Source of the DNA: JAAZKA01 sp034926225
GTDB taxonomy: Bacteria > Bacillota > Clostridia > Oscillospirales > QAMX01
NCBI GenBank assembly: GCA_034926225.1
Contig: JAYFRF010000006.1
Coordinates: 1 to 64,000, forward strand
Reading direction: 5' to 3'
DNA: 64,000 nucleotides
Shown: in pieces, positions 51,308 to 60,075 of the stretch
How the letters are laid out: the number at the start of each line of letters is the position of its first letter
Numbering within the stretch: position 1 is the stretch's first letter
Translations under genes and position numbers: made by a program
The notes under the pieces: model-generated
What the model saw: only the letters and a program-made list of their open reading frames with translations
Told to the model about the DNA's origin: nothing
Database searches by the model: none

Positions 51308-52110
51308 CGCCCTACCTTGTCGAAACGCCGCGCATCCGACTGCGGCGGCTGCGGCCGTCGGACGAGGGCGTGTGCGGTACATTGCCGCTGAGCGAGCGTA
51401 TCGCTGCCTATCAAAAGCATCCGGTGCATGATTGGGCGCCATACACGCTCGCGGTCTGCCGAAGCGGGACGGACGACGCCATCGGCTATGTCGGTCTCTG
51501 CCCGTCGCGCACACCGGACGGTTTTTTTGCGGAAGGGACCATCGACCCGCGCCGCGGCACGACGGAGGACAGCGCCCAGGCGGCCGCGGTATTTGCGCGT
51601 TTCATGCCGCACCGATTCGGCATCAACGTTCTGTATGACGGGGAGAGGCTCTGTGACTGCGCCTTCCGTGAGACGCCGGGCGGGGATACGCTGTACGGTG
51701 ACCGGGTGACCCTTGTCTGTATGCGGCGGGACGCGCCGGACGTGGAGCGCGGATGGGTCGCGTCGATGCATTTCGACTTGTATGCGGGGGGCCTGCGCAC
51801 GGGGACGTGTTCGCTGCGCTTAGGGTATAACGAAACTCTTTTTTACGGCGGGCAGATCAGCTACACCGTGTTCCCGGCCTGTCGGGGTCATGGATACGCG
51901 GCGTCGGCGGTGAGGGCGATGTGCGCGTATGGGGCAGCGTGCGGGATGCCGCAGCTCGCGATCACCTGTGTGCCGGAGAACACGGCGTCGCGGAAAACGG
52001 CGGAGCACGCGGGCTTTACCGAGGAAGGCATCTACCCCATCCCACCGACGCTGGGACTGTACGCGGAAAACCGGACGCACGCGTGCCGGTATACGAAGCT
52101 GCTGCAATAA
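51304..52110 (+). CDS. GNAT family N-acetyltransferase
   Basis: This 268-residue protein has two GNAT-like halves. The C-terminal half carries the acetyl-CoA loop CRGHGYAASAVRAM (about residues 198-211), and CVPENTASRKTAEHAGF (about 222-238) is the usual later motif of RimJ/RimL-type enzymes. The first half is more diverged. ATG 51304 overlaps the previous stop. The substrate, an amine on a small molecule or protein, is unknown. Confidence 0.8.
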   Translation: MTPYLVETPRIRLRRLRPSDEGVCGTLPLSERIAAYQKHPVHDWAPYTLAVCRSGTDDAIGYVGLCPSRTPDGFFAEGTIDPRRGTTEDSAQAAAVFARFMPHRFGINVLYDGERLCDCAFRETPGGDTLYGDRVTLVCMRRDAPDVERGWVASMHFDLYAGGLRTGTCSLRLGYNETLFYGGQISYTVFPACRGHGYAASAVRAMCAYGAACGMPQLAITCVPENTASRKTAEHAGFTEEGIYPIPPTLGLYAENRTHACRYTKLLQ

Positions 52111-52165
52111 AATGGAAGTTTTCACGAAACGGGAGAAATCACGGTAAAAATAAGAAAAAATACCC

Positions 52166-52316
52166 TTGACAGGGTTCATTATAAGTGTTATTATAATACG
52201 GTGTATGGTTAATACTATCCATATACTATTTATAACCCTTTGCGCAGAGCGGGGGGAAACTCACTCCCGTCCCCGCCCCGGGCTTTGGGCATTTTACAAA
52301 ACGGAGGAACCCTATC
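52166..52316 (+). promoter_or_regulatory. rpsO promoter and leader
   Basis: TTGACA (52166-52171) and TATTAT (52189-52194) are 17 bp apart. The leader of about 110 nt contains G-rich and C-rich blocks (gcggggggaaac, ccgtccccgccccgggc) able to fold, ending in acggaggaacc before ATG 52317. Ribosomal protein S15 often represses its own leader; this role is inferred. Confidence 0.65.
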
Positions 52317-52583
52317 ATGCTGTTGAAAGAACAGAAAACCGCGATTATCGAAGCCAATCGCACCCACGAGACCGACACCGGCTCTCCGGAAGTCCAGATC
52401 GCCATCCTGACCGAGCGCATCAATCATCTCAACGAGCATCTCGCCGTTTTCAAGAAGGATAAGCACTCCCGTACGGGCCTTCTGAAGATGGTCGGCCAGC
52501 GCCGTAACCTGTTGAATTACCTCCAGAAAAAGGATATCGAGCGTTACCGCGCCCTGATCGCGAAGCTCGGTCTGCGTAAGTAA
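52317..52583 (+). CDS. rpsO: 30S ribosomal protein S15
   Basis: The 88-residue protein matches S15 over its full length: THETDTGSPEVQIAILTERI, the loop KKDKHSRTGLLKMVGQRRNL and the end YRALIAKLGLRK. It binds the central domain of 16S rRNA early in 30S assembly. It is the first gene before pnp, the usual order in bacteria. Confidence 0.97.
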   Translation: MLLKEQKTAIIEANRTHETDTGSPEVQIAILTERINHLNEHLAVFKKDKHSRTGLLKMVGQRRNLLNYLQKKDIERYRALIAKLGLRK

Positions 52584-52593
52584 GTGGAAACGT

Positions 52594-52636
52594 GCGAAGG
52601 GCGGGAGCATCGTAAAGAATGCCTCCTTCCCTTCGC
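52594..52636 (+). promoter_or_regulatory. rpsO-pnp intergenic stem-loop
   Basis: gcgaaggg and cccttcgc pair at the base, and gggagca/tgcctcc extends the stem after a small asymmetric bulge. A cttttc stretch follows. In other bacteria a structure here is an attenuator and RNase III site that lets PNPase control its own mRNA. Role inferred. Confidence 0.55.
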
Positions 52637-52771
52637 TTTTCACGTTGCCAGGGGACACCCCAGGCAACAGCCGCCGCACCGGTTTAGTATTTGAAAGAGC
52701 GCTTTTTTCGGCAAAAAGAGTGCCGTTCCAAGTGCTAAACGTGCGGCGAGTCACAAATAAGGAGCAAAATT

Positions 52772-54892
52772 ATGATCAAGCACATGTCATTCCCCGGCTA
52801 CCATACCTTCTCCATGGAGCTTTGCGGCCGTACCCTCACCGTCGAAACCGGTAAGGTCGCGCAGCTTGCTAACGGCTCCTGCCTCGTCCGCTACGGCGAC
52901 ACCGTCCTGCTCGTGACCGCGACGATGTCCCCCACCCCCCGCGCCGGCATCGACTTTTTCCCGCTCTCCGTCGATTTTGAGGAACGTCTCTACGCCGTAG
53001 GCCGCGTGCCGGGCAGCTGGGGACGCCGCGAGGGCCGTCCGTCCGAAAAAGCCATCCTCGCCTCCCGTTTAATCGACCGTCCGGTGCGTCCTCTCTTTAG
53101 CAAGGATATGCGCAACGACGTCGCCGTCGCCTGCACTGTCATGAGCGTCGACCACGACAACATCCCCGAAATCGTCGCGATGATCGGTACCTCCATTGCG
53201 ATCTCCATCTCCGATATCCCGTGGAACGGCCCGATCTCCGGCTCCGTCGTGGGACTCGTGGACGGCAAGTACGTCCTCAATCCGAACGCCGCCGAGCGCA
53301 AGGAAAGCCGCATGCACGTCACTGTCGCCTCCACGCGCGACAAGGTCGCTATGATCGAAGCCGGCGCCGATCAGGTCGAGGATGAAATCGTTCTCGAAGG
53401 CATCATGAAGGCACACGAGCTGAATCGCACCGTCATCAAGTTCATCGACACCATCGTCGCTGCCGTCGGCAAGAAAAAGATCACCGCATACGCCGCCGCC
53501 CCGCATGACGACGAGCTGTCCGCGAAAGTCCACGACTACGCGCTCGAAAAGATGCGTGTATGCATGGATACCGATGACAAGACCGTGCGCGACGCGCGTC
53601 TTGTCGTGCTGACCGCCGATGTTAAGGAGCATTTCGCTGAAGAATACCCCGACGCGGACGCACTCATCGGCGACGCGATGTATAAGCTCGAGAAATTCGT
53701 CGTACGCGATTGGCTGCTGCAGGGAAAGCGCGTCGACGGGCGTGCGATGGACGCCGTTCGTCCGCTTGCGGCTGAGGTCGGCGTACTGCCGCGCACCCAC
53801 GGCTCCGGACTCTTTACCCGCGGCCAGACGCAGGTGCTGACCGTCGCGACACTCGGCACCATCGGCGATGTCCAGACGCTCGACACGATCTACGAGGAAG
53901 AAACCAAGCGTTATATGCACCACTATAACTTCCCGTCGTACTCCGTCGGCGAAGCCAAGCCCTCGCGCGGCCCCGGCCGCCGCGAAATCGGCCACGGCGC
54001 TCTGGGTGAGCGCGCGCTCGACCCGGTCATCCCGTCCGAATCGGAGTTCCCCTACTGCATCCGCCTTGTATCCGAGGTGCTGTCGTCGAACGGCTCGACT
54101 TCCCAAGGCTCGATCTGCGGCTCGACGCTCGCACTGATGGACGCCGGCGTGCCGATCAAGGCGCCGGTCGCCGGCATCTCCTGCGGCCTCATCACCGAGG
54201 GCGACCGCTGGCAGACATTTACCGATATCCAGGGCGTCGAGGACTTCTTCGGCGACATGGACTTCAAGGTCGCCGGCACCAAGACGGGCATCACCGCGAT
54301 TCAGATGGACCTGAAGATCGACGGTCTGACCCGCGACATCATCGCGTCGGCGTTCGAACGCACGAAGAAGGCGCGCTTTGAGATCCTCGACGAGGTCATG
54401 CTGCCCTGCATCGCAAAGCCCCGCGAGGAGCTTTCGCCGTACGCGCCGAAGATGCTGTCGACGAAGATCGATCCGGAGAAGATCCGCGAGGTCATCGGTA
54501 AAGGCGGCTCCGTGATCCAGAAGATCACCGCCGAAACCGGCACGAAGATCGACATCGAGGATGACGGCTCCGTGTTCATCTCGGCGATCGACATCGACGC
54601 CTGCCGCCGCGCGATGGCGTGGGTGATGGGCATCGCGCATGATCCGACGGCGGGTGACGTCTATTACGGCCGCGTCACGCGCGTGATCCCGATCGGCGCG
54701 TTTGTGGAGCTGGCTCCGGGCAAGGAAGGCCTCGTGCACATCTCGAAGCTTGAAAACCACCGCGTCGCGAAGGTCGAGGACGTGCTCAACGTCGGCGACA
54801 TGACGTGGGTCAAGGTCATGGAGATCGACGAGAAGGGGCGCGTGAACCTGTCCCGCAAGGATGTCAAGGACGAAGAAAAGATTATCAAGTAA
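52772..54892 (+). CDS. pnp: Polyribonucleotide nucleotidyltransferase (PNPase)
   Basis: This 706-residue phosphorolytic 3'-5' exoribonuclease has two RNase PH domains (about 8-230 and 320-545; FPLSVDFEERLYAVGRVPGS in the first, GRREIGHGALGERAL and KVAGTKTGITAIQMDLKI in the second), a KH domain (IREVIGKGGSVIQKITAETG) and a C-terminal S1 domain (GDVYYGRVTRVIPIGAFVEL). It is complete and of standard length. It acts in mRNA turnover in the cytoplasm. An aaggag site precedes ATG 52772. Confidence 0.97.
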   Translation: MIKHMSFPGYHTFSMELCGRTLTVETGKVAQLANGSCLVRYGDTVLLVTATMSPTPRAGIDFFPLSVDFEERLYAVGRVPGSWGRREGRPSEKAILASRLIDRPVRPLFSKDMRNDVAVACTVMSVDHDNIPEIVAMIGTSIAISISDIPWNGPISGSVVGLVDGKYVLNPNAAERKESRMHVTVASTRDKVAMIEAGADQVEDEIVLEGIMKAHELNRTVIKFIDTIVAAVGKKKITAYAAAPHDDELSAKVHDYALEKMRVCMDTDDKTVRDARLVVLTADVKEHFAEEYPDADALIGDAMYKLEKFVVRDWLLQGKRVDGRAMDAVRPLAAEVGVLPRTHGSGLFTRGQTQVLTVATLGTIGDVQTLDTIYEEETKRYMHHYNFPSYSVGEAKPSRGPGRREIGHGALGERALDPVIPSESEFPYCIRLVSEVLSSNGSTSQGSICGSTLALMDAGVPIKAPVAGISCGLITEGDRWQTFTDIQGVEDFFGDMDFKVAGTKTGITAIQMDLKIDGLTRDIIASAFERTKKARFEILDEVMLPCIAKPREELSPYAPKMLSTKIDPEKIREVIGKGGSVIQKITAETGTKIDIEDDGSVFISAIDIDACRRAMAWVMGIAHDPTAGDVYYGRVTRVIPIGAFVELAPGKEGLVHISKLENHRVAKVEDVLNVGDMTWVKVMEIDEKGRVNLSRKDVKDEEKIIK

Positions 54893-54908
54893 AACCGTTA
54901 ACAAAAAA

Positions 54909-54940
54909 GGGGCGGGCGCGTTGCCCGTCCCTCGTTTTTT
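54909..54940 (+). terminator. pnp terminator
   Basis: A G+C-rich stem (ggggcgggc pairing with gcccgtccc, loop gcgtt) is followed by a run of six T. It lies 17 nt after the pnp stop codon and before the M16 peptidase gene. Confidence 0.85.
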
Positions 54941-54971
54941 ATAATCCGCAGGAATTGAGGTTTTCACTTTA

Positions 54972-56189
54972 ATGGAACTGATCACATGTACAAACGGCGT
55001 GCGGATCGCATGCGAGCGCGTCCCCGACGTTCGCTCGGCATCCTTGGGCATCTGGGTGGCAAACGGCAGCCGGTATGAAAGCGCCGCCGAGAACGGCATT
55101 TCGCATTTTATCGAGCATATGCTCTTTAAGGGGACGGCGTCGCGCTCGGCGTCGGATATTGCCTCCGAGATGGATCGCCTGGGTGGGCAGTTTAACGCCT
55201 ATACCTCCAAGGAGAACACCACCTTCTACTTCCGCACGCTCGACGAGCAGCTCCTCCCCGCGATCGACGTGCTCGGGGACATGTTTTTTCACTCGCTGTT
55301 CCGGGACCGCGACATGACGCTGGAGCGCACCGTCGTCTACGAGGAAATCGACATGGTGGAGGACACGCCGGACGAGCTGGTGTCGGACAAGCTGGCGTCG
55401 CTCGCGTTTGAAGGCTCTCCTTTAGGCTGTCCGATCATCGGCACGCGGGAGACCCTGGCCCCCATGACGGGGAAAACGCTCCACGACTATATGGACACGC
55501 ATTACGTGCCGGGGAACACGGTGGTATCGCTCGCGGGGAGCTTTGACGACGCGGTCGTGGAGAAGCTGCGGGCGATCTTCGAAGCCTTGCCCGCGCGGGA
55601 AGTGCCCGTTGCCGCGCCCGCGGTGTACCACACGGGAGAAAGCTTTACCGAGAAGAAAATTGAACAGAACCACCTGTGCTTAGGGTTTCCCGGGATCGCG
55701 TACGACGCGCCGGATCGGTTCGAGGGGCAGGTATTTTCAAACATCCTCGGCGGCGGCATGAGCTCGCGGCTTTTTCAGCGGGTACGCGAGGACGCGGGGC
55801 TGTGCTATTCGATCTACACCTTCCAGAGCGCGCATGCGGACGCGGGGCTTTTCGGCGTCTACACGGCGTTGTCGGCGGCGAGCATGGCGCGTGCGGAGGG
55901 CTTAATCCGCGACGTGATCGAGGAATTCGTGCAAAACGGCCCAACCGAGGAGGAGCTTGCGCGCACGAAGGGACAGATCAAGTCGAACCTTTTGATGGGG
56001 CTTGAGTCCACGATGAGCCGGATGAACCGCATGGGGCAGGCGCTGCTGTTTTTAAACCGCGCGCCCTCGCTTGAGGAAACGCTCGCGCGCTACGAAGCTG
56101 TGACGCCGGAGGCCGTAACGGCCTTTGCGCGCAAGGTATGCGACTATTCAAAGCTCTCGCGGGCGGTAGTCGGCAAAGCGAAAGCGTAA
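54972..56189 (+). CDS. M16 family zinc peptidase (processing protease)
   Basis: The 405-residue protein has the inverted zinc motif HFIEH (His45, Glu48, His49) and the third ligand in VVYEEIDM (Glu125). This is followed by the second M16 domain with GGGMSSRLFQRVREDAGLCY. It is the MlpA/YmxG type encoded after pnp in many Firmicutes. It degrades peptides in the cytoplasm or at the membrane; in Bacillus it affects regulation of extracellular proteases. All catalytic residues are present. Confidence 0.93.
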   Translation: MELITCTNGVRIACERVPDVRSASLGIWVANGSRYESAAENGISHFIEHMLFKGTASRSASDIASEMDRLGGQFNAYTSKENTTFYFRTLDEQLLPAIDVLGDMFFHSLFRDRDMTLERTVVYEEIDMVEDTPDELVSDKLASLAFEGSPLGCPIIGTRETLAPMTGKTLHDYMDTHYVPGNTVVSLAGSFDDAVVEKLRAIFEALPAREVPVAAPAVYHTGESFTEKKIEQNHLCLGFPGIAYDAPDRFEGQVFSNILGGGMSSRLFQRVREDAGLCYSIYTFQSAHADAGLFGVYTALSAASMARAEGLIRDVIEEFVQNGPTEEELARTKGQIKSNLLMGLESTMSRMNRMGQALLFLNRAPSLEETLARYEAVTPEAVTAFARKVCDYSKLSRAVVGKAKA

Positions 56190-56253
56190 CCAAAAAGTTC
56201 TAAATGGGCGTCCTTAGCACATAGACTGTCCTTGAAGTGTTGGGGGAGGGTTT

Positions 56254-56967
56254 ATGATGTTGGGGACGCTGTTTGCCGCGTTTGTCGGCGTTTTCGGCGC
56301 GGTTTTGGGGTTTCTCGTATCGTATCTGCTGCGGCCCCGGGCGCTTCGTTACGCGCTGCGGTTTGCGGCGGGTGTCATGCTGGGGGTCGCGGCGTTCGAA
56401 CTGATGCCGGAGGCGTTTGAGCGCGGGGGGCTTTGGCGCGTGCTGGGCGGGGTGATGCTGGGGCAATGGTTCTGCCTTATCTTACAGCTGGTTTTCGAGC
56501 GGCGTACGGGGCAGCGCGGGTTCTACGCGGCGGCTCTGTGCGCCGCCGCCGGCATTGCTGCGCATAATCTGCCGGAGGGCCTCGCCATCGGCGCGGGGTG
56601 CGCAGCGTCGGTTGTCCTTGGCCAGAGGCTTGCGCTGACGATCCTTTTACACGACATTCCCGAGGGCGCGGGGGTCGCGCTTCCGCTGCGGCTTTCGGGT
56701 AAACGCGCAGGAACGGTCTTTTTATGGACGGTGGCGGCGGGGCTGCCGACGGCACTGGGGGCAATGCTCGCACAGCTGTTTGGGGCGACGCCGGGAGACG
56801 CGACGCTCAGCATCGCGCTTGCCTTTGCGGGCGGCGCGATGCTCTGGGTAACGTTCGGCGCGCTGCTGCCGGCGTCGGAGGGCGAGCCGTACGGCCTTTG
56901 GGACGCTGTTGCGTGTATCGGAGGGCTGCTCGCGGGATTCATCGCATCCGCGCCGACGGGGATTTGA
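56254..56967 (+). CDS. ZIP family metal transporter
   Basis: This 237-residue membrane protein has eight hydrophobic segments and the two ZIP metal-binding motifs HNLPEG (104-109) and HDIPEG (133-138). It probably imports zinc or another divalent metal. ATG 56254 has gggagg at 6 nt. The cytoplasmic His-rich loop of many ZIPs is missing, as is usual for the GufA-like bacterial branch. Confidence 0.9.
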   Translation: MMLGTLFAAFVGVFGAVLGFLVSYLLRPRALRYALRFAAGVMLGVAAFELMPEAFERGGLWRVLGGVMLGQWFCLILQLVFERRTGQRGFYAAALCAAAGIAAHNLPEGLAIGAGCAASVVLGQRLALTILLHDIPEGAGVALPLRLSGKRAGTVFLWTVAAGLPTALGAMLAQLFGATPGDATLSIALAFAGGAMLWVTFGALLPASEGEPYGLWDAVACIGGLLAGFIASAPTGI

Positions 56968-56971
56968 GCGG

Positions 56972-57014
56972 GTGCCGTCATTATTTTGCTTAAAATGCAA
57001 AATAATGACGGCAC
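56972..57014. terminator. Perfect 18-bp hairpin after the ZIP gene
   Basis: gtgccgtcattattttgc (56972-56989) pairs perfectly with gcaaaataatgacggcac (56997-57014) around a 7-nt loop. It starts 5 nt after the ZIP stop codon. No T-run follows directly, though tcccctttacattttt comes next. Confidence 0.7.
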
Positions 57015-57127
57015 TCCCCTTTACATTTTTAAAAAAATGGTTTATACTAGACTTGGATAGATAGATTCATGAATTTATGAACAACTGCTCTTTTTGCGCA
57101 GTCACGGAAAGCGAGGGAAAATACGCG

Positions 57128-57376
57128 ATGCTTGACAATACCATTAAATTTCGTCTGAATGCCGACCGGGAACAGGAAATGCGCGATATTTTACTGACCG
57201 TGTACCGTGCGCTTGTCGAAAAGGGTTACGATCCCGTCAATCAGATCGTCGGATACCTTTTAAGCGAGGATCCGACGTATATCACCAACCATAAAAACGC
57301 CCGTGCGCTGATCCGCATGATCGACAGGGACGAGCTTTTACAGGAACTGGTCCGCAATTATTTGCAGGAAAAGTAA
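57128..57376 (+). CDS. IreB family regulatory phosphoprotein (UPF0297)
   Basis: The 82-residue protein matches IreB/YrzL over its length: TIKFRLNADREQEMRDILLT, EKGYDPVNQIVGYLLSEDPT, then YITNHKNARALIRMIDRDEL. In Enterococcus IreB is phosphorylated by the PASTA kinase IreK on an N-terminal threonine; here Thr5 (LDNTIKF) is at that place. ATG 57128 starts where the family begins, with gaggg upstream; ATG 57077 would add 17 unrelated residues. The usual partner ruvX is not next to it. Confidence 0.9.
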   Translation: MLDNTIKFRLNADREQEMRDILLTVYRALVEKGYDPVNQIVGYLLSEDPTYITNHKNARALIRMIDRDELLQELVRNYLQEK

Positions 57377-57377
57377 T

Positions 57378-58331
57378 ATGAGCCTCGAAATGCGGCCTCT
57401 CGGGAAGACGGGGCTCTCTGTCTCCCGTATTTGCTTTGGCAGTCTGACCATGGCTCCCTTGCAGGGTAACTATGAGATCGACCGCGCCGCCGAGGTCATG
57501 TCCTATGCCTTCGCGCGCGGGATCAATTTCGTCGACTGCGCGCAGCTTTACCGCGTCTATCCCCAGGTTCGTGAAGCCCTAAAACGCAGCTCGGCAAAGG
57601 AAATCATCGTCGCATCCAAAGCCTACGCCTATACCCGCCGCATGGCGCTGGACGCCGTCGACGAAGCGCGGCACATGCTCGGACGCGACTGTATCGACAT
57701 CTTCATGCTCCACGAACAGGAGAGCATCTTCACCGTCAAGGGCCACCGGGAGGCGCTTGAAGCGCTGTTCGACCTCAAAAGGCAGGGCGTCATCCGTGCC
57801 GTCGGGCTGTCCACCCATCATGTCGCCGCCGTCGACGCAGCAACCGCCTTGGGTTTGGACGTCGTCTTCCCGCTGATCAACGTGGACGGCTGGGGCATCG
57901 TCGACGGTACCCGCGCGCAGATGGAACGCGCGATCGCCCGCGCGGCGGCGTCGGGCATCGGTGTATATGCGATGAAGGTCTTCGGCGGCGGAAATCTGCA
58001 TAATAAGCCGCGTGAGTGTTTGGAGTATATCCTAAACCTCCCGGGGCTTGCTTCCGTCGCCATCGGCATGCAAAGCGAGTCCGAGGTTGACGCGAACATC
58101 CACTTTTTTGAGACCGGCGCCTTCACTCCCGCCCAAGAGGCCGCTCTCCATGCCAAAAAGCGCCGGCTGCACATCGAAGAATGGTGCGTCGGCTGCGGCA
58201 AATGCGTCGAACGCTGTCCGAACGGCGCCGCGCATGTCGTTTGCGGGCATATGGTCCCCGATGACCGCAAATGTGTGCTCTGCGGCTACTGCGGCAGCGT
58301 GTGCGACCAATACGCGATTAAAATCATATAA
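57378..58331 (+). CDS. Aldo/keto reductase with two 4Fe-4S clusters
   Basis: This 317-residue protein has an aldo/keto reductase barrel (catalytic Asp53, Tyr58, Lys81, His112) and a C-terminal ferredoxin-like tail with eight cysteines: Cys270, 273, 276 and 280, and Cys299, 302, 305 and 309. The fusion is typical of anaerobes, where electrons may come from ferredoxin instead of NADPH. It begins one base after the IreB stop codon, so the two are co-translated. Substrate unknown. Confidence 0.9.
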   Translation: MSLEMRPLGKTGLSVSRICFGSLTMAPLQGNYEIDRAAEVMSYAFARGINFVDCAQLYRVYPQVREALKRSSAKEIIVASKAYAYTRRMALDAVDEARHMLGRDCIDIFMLHEQESIFTVKGHREALEALFDLKRQGVIRAVGLSTHHVAAVDAATALGLDVVFPLINVDGWGIVDGTRAQMERAIARAAASGIGVYAMKVFGGGNLHNKPRECLEYILNLPGLASVAIGMQSESEVDANIHFFETGAFTPAQEAALHAKKRRLHIEEWCVGCGKCVERCPNGAAHVVCGHMVPDDRKCVLCGYCGSVCDQYAIKII

Positions 58332-58402
58332 AAAGCGCTTATATCCCTTGTTCCCTACTCATTTTTACCAAAAATTGTCGGGAAATTTTAGTTAGTAAGC
58401 TC

Positions 58403-58431
58403 TTTACAAATAAAGAGTCTTATGTTATAAT
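58403..58431 (+). promoter_or_regulatory. Sigma-A promoter before the 102-residue gene
   Basis: TTTACA (58403-58408) and TATAAT (58426-58431), spacer 17 bp, are followed by the direct repeat gtggtaaca/gcggtaaca. The leader of about 95 nt to ATG 58533 may hold regulation. Confidence 0.7.
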
Positions 58432-58532
58432 AGTTACGAAGTGGTAACAAGCGGTAACATTTCGGCGGATTTGGTCAAATCCCGAGAGAAACAAGCCTGC
58501 GTGTGACGCTTCAATAAAACGGAGGAAACGAC

Positions 58533-58841
58533 ATGGCACTTACCCCCAAAAAAGCCCCGGAGAATCTCGTATATCTCGACCGTCCGCTGCTGCGGCAGGA
58601 GGACGAACTGTATTACGGCGATATGCGGGATCCGTATATTGTAATGCTGCGGATTCTTGAGACGAAGAAGCAGGGCGACTTCACGGTCGCGTCGCGTGTG
58701 GCGGTATCGCTTCTGAAGACGGCGGCGGATACGGGTCCGCTGGAAAGAATCGTAAAGCACGGCGAGAAGCCCGGTCTGTATGATGCGCTGGACATCGGCG
58801 CGGTATGGCTGGAGCGTGCTTTGGCATCGGAGAAGGGATAA
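58533..58841 (+). CDS. Conserved-looking small protein of unknown function
   Basis: The 102-residue soluble protein (PENLVYLDRPLLRQEDELYY, then MLRILETKKQGDFTVASRVA) is mostly helical and acidic. No family is recognised. It has a good promoter and the ribosome binding site acggaggaa, and precedes the NlpC/P60 gene by 39 bp, so the two are probably transcribed together. Confidence 0.6.
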   Translation: MALTPKKAPENLVYLDRPLLRQEDELYYGDMRDPYIVMLRILETKKQGDFTVASRVAVSLLKTAADTGPLERIVKHGEKPGLYDALDIGAVWLERALASEKG

Positions 58842-58880
58842 GTTATGTCGCTCCTTTGTGAGTAAAAGGAGTATGCACCA

Positions 58881-59906
58881 ATGGCAGAACCAAAATCGCA
58901 CTGCATGTGGAAAGCGCTGCGCACCCTTGCGGTAAGCGTGGCTGCGGCGGCGGCGCTGGCCGTTTGTTCCTTTGCGCTCGAGGGTACCGTTGACGCTTCT
59001 GTTCTGAATGTTCGTTCCGGGACTTCCGTAAAGTCCGATATCGTGACAAAGATCGCGCGGGGCGACGCCGTAGAAATCGAAGGGCGTCTCGGAAACTGGT
59101 ACCGGATTCAAGCAAACGGCAAATCGGGCTTCGTTTTTGTCGACTATATCGATTTTAGCGAGGACATCTATGTGGAGATCGGCTTCGGCGTCGTGGACGC
59201 GTCGAGCTCGTCGTCGACAGTGAACATCCGCACAGAGCCTTCCGCTGACAGTGAGCGTGTCACGCGTCTGCTGTCTGGCACGAAGGTACGTCTCCTCGGC
59301 TACACCGACGGCTGGTATTACATCCGCTTTGCGGAGTACGTCGGTTACATATCGGCTGATTACGTGAAGGTCTACGGCGTGGTTTACGGCGCGTCGACGG
59401 AAAACGATCCGAACGCGCTCGACCCGGACATCACGGAGGATCTGCCGAATTCGGCAAACTTCGCGACGATTGAGGAAACGATCAACCCGGTGCTCGTCGT
59501 ACAGGCGCTGGCGGCGTCCGCGACGACGTCGGAACGCACCAAGATCGTGGAGTATGCGATGAGCTTTATCGGCACCCGTTACGTATACGGCGGCGCGTCG
59601 CCGTCAACGGGCTTTGACTGCTCGGGATTTACGCAGTATGTATTCTCGAATTTCGGCTATTCGCTGAACCGTTCGTCCGCGGCGCAGATCAAGAACGGTA
59701 TATCGATCTCGAAGGACGAGCTGCGTCCGGGCGATCTGGTGTTCTTCTCCCGCGCGGGTTATTCGGTGGGGCACGTCGGCATCTACGTCGGTGACGGCAA
59801 CTTCATTCATGCGCCGTCGACGGGCGACTACGTTAAGATCACGAGTCTTGACGAAGGGTATTACACTGCGCGGTATGTCGGCGCGCAGCGTGTCGTAAAC
59901 GATTAA
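58881..59906 (+). CDS. Secreted SH3-domain NlpC/P60 peptidase
   Basis: The 341-residue protein has a signal peptide (about 1-33), two bacterial SH3 domains (34-92 with LEGTVDASVLNVRSG, and 100-165 with VNIRTEP), a linker and a C-terminal NlpC/P60 domain (about 215-341). Catalytic Cys247 (FDCSGF), His298 (VGHVGIY) and His310 (FIHAPS) are present. It cleaves peptidoglycan stem peptides outside the cell and is a candidate for cell separation, turnover or spore-related lysis. Confidence 0.93.
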   Translation: MAEPKSHCMWKALRTLAVSVAAAAALAVCSFALEGTVDASVLNVRSGTSVKSDIVTKIARGDAVEIEGRLGNWYRIQANGKSGFVFVDYIDFSEDIYVEIGFGVVDASSSSSTVNIRTEPSADSERVTRLLSGTKVRLLGYTDGWYYIRFAEYVGYISADYVKVYGVVYGASTENDPNALDPDITEDLPNSANFATIEETINPVLVVQALAASATTSERTKIVEYAMSFIGTRYVYGGASPSTGFDCSGFTQYVFSNFGYSLNRSSAAQIKNGISISKDELRPGDLVFFSRAGYSVGHVGIYVGDGNFIHAPSTGDYVKITSLDEGYYTARYVGAQRVVND

Positions 59907-59916
59907 GAAGCAGCAT

Positions 59917-59957
59917 AAAACCGCTTTCCCTTTGTATCAGGGGGAAGCGGTTTTTTT
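59917..59957 (+). terminator. Intrinsic terminator after the NlpC/P60 gene
   Basis: aaaaccgctttccc and gggggaagcggtttt pair around a short loop and a run of seven T follows. A typical strong terminator 11 nt after the stop codon. Confidence 0.9.
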
Positions 59958-59988
59958 GTTTTTGCAAATTTTTGATGACTTTTAGCTA

Positions 59989-60018
59989 TCGACAAACAGG
60001 GGGCGGCTGTGGTACAAT
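59989..60018 (+). promoter_or_regulatory. Sigma-A promoter of the cupin-AraC gene
   Basis: TCGACA (59989-59994) and TACAAT (60013-60018), spacer 18 bp, lie 57 bp before ATG 60076. Confidence 0.55.
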
Positions 60019-60075
60019 AGAGAAGGCGTATTCTTTGGCGCCAATCGGATGATAAACGGATGATTTTAAGAATCT

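Noticed and set aside
53069..55099. 676-codon minus-strand frame
   Set aside because: Antisense of pnp and of the start of the M16 gene. The codon bias of these G+C-rich genes keeps the opposite frame open; there is no ribosome binding site or domain.
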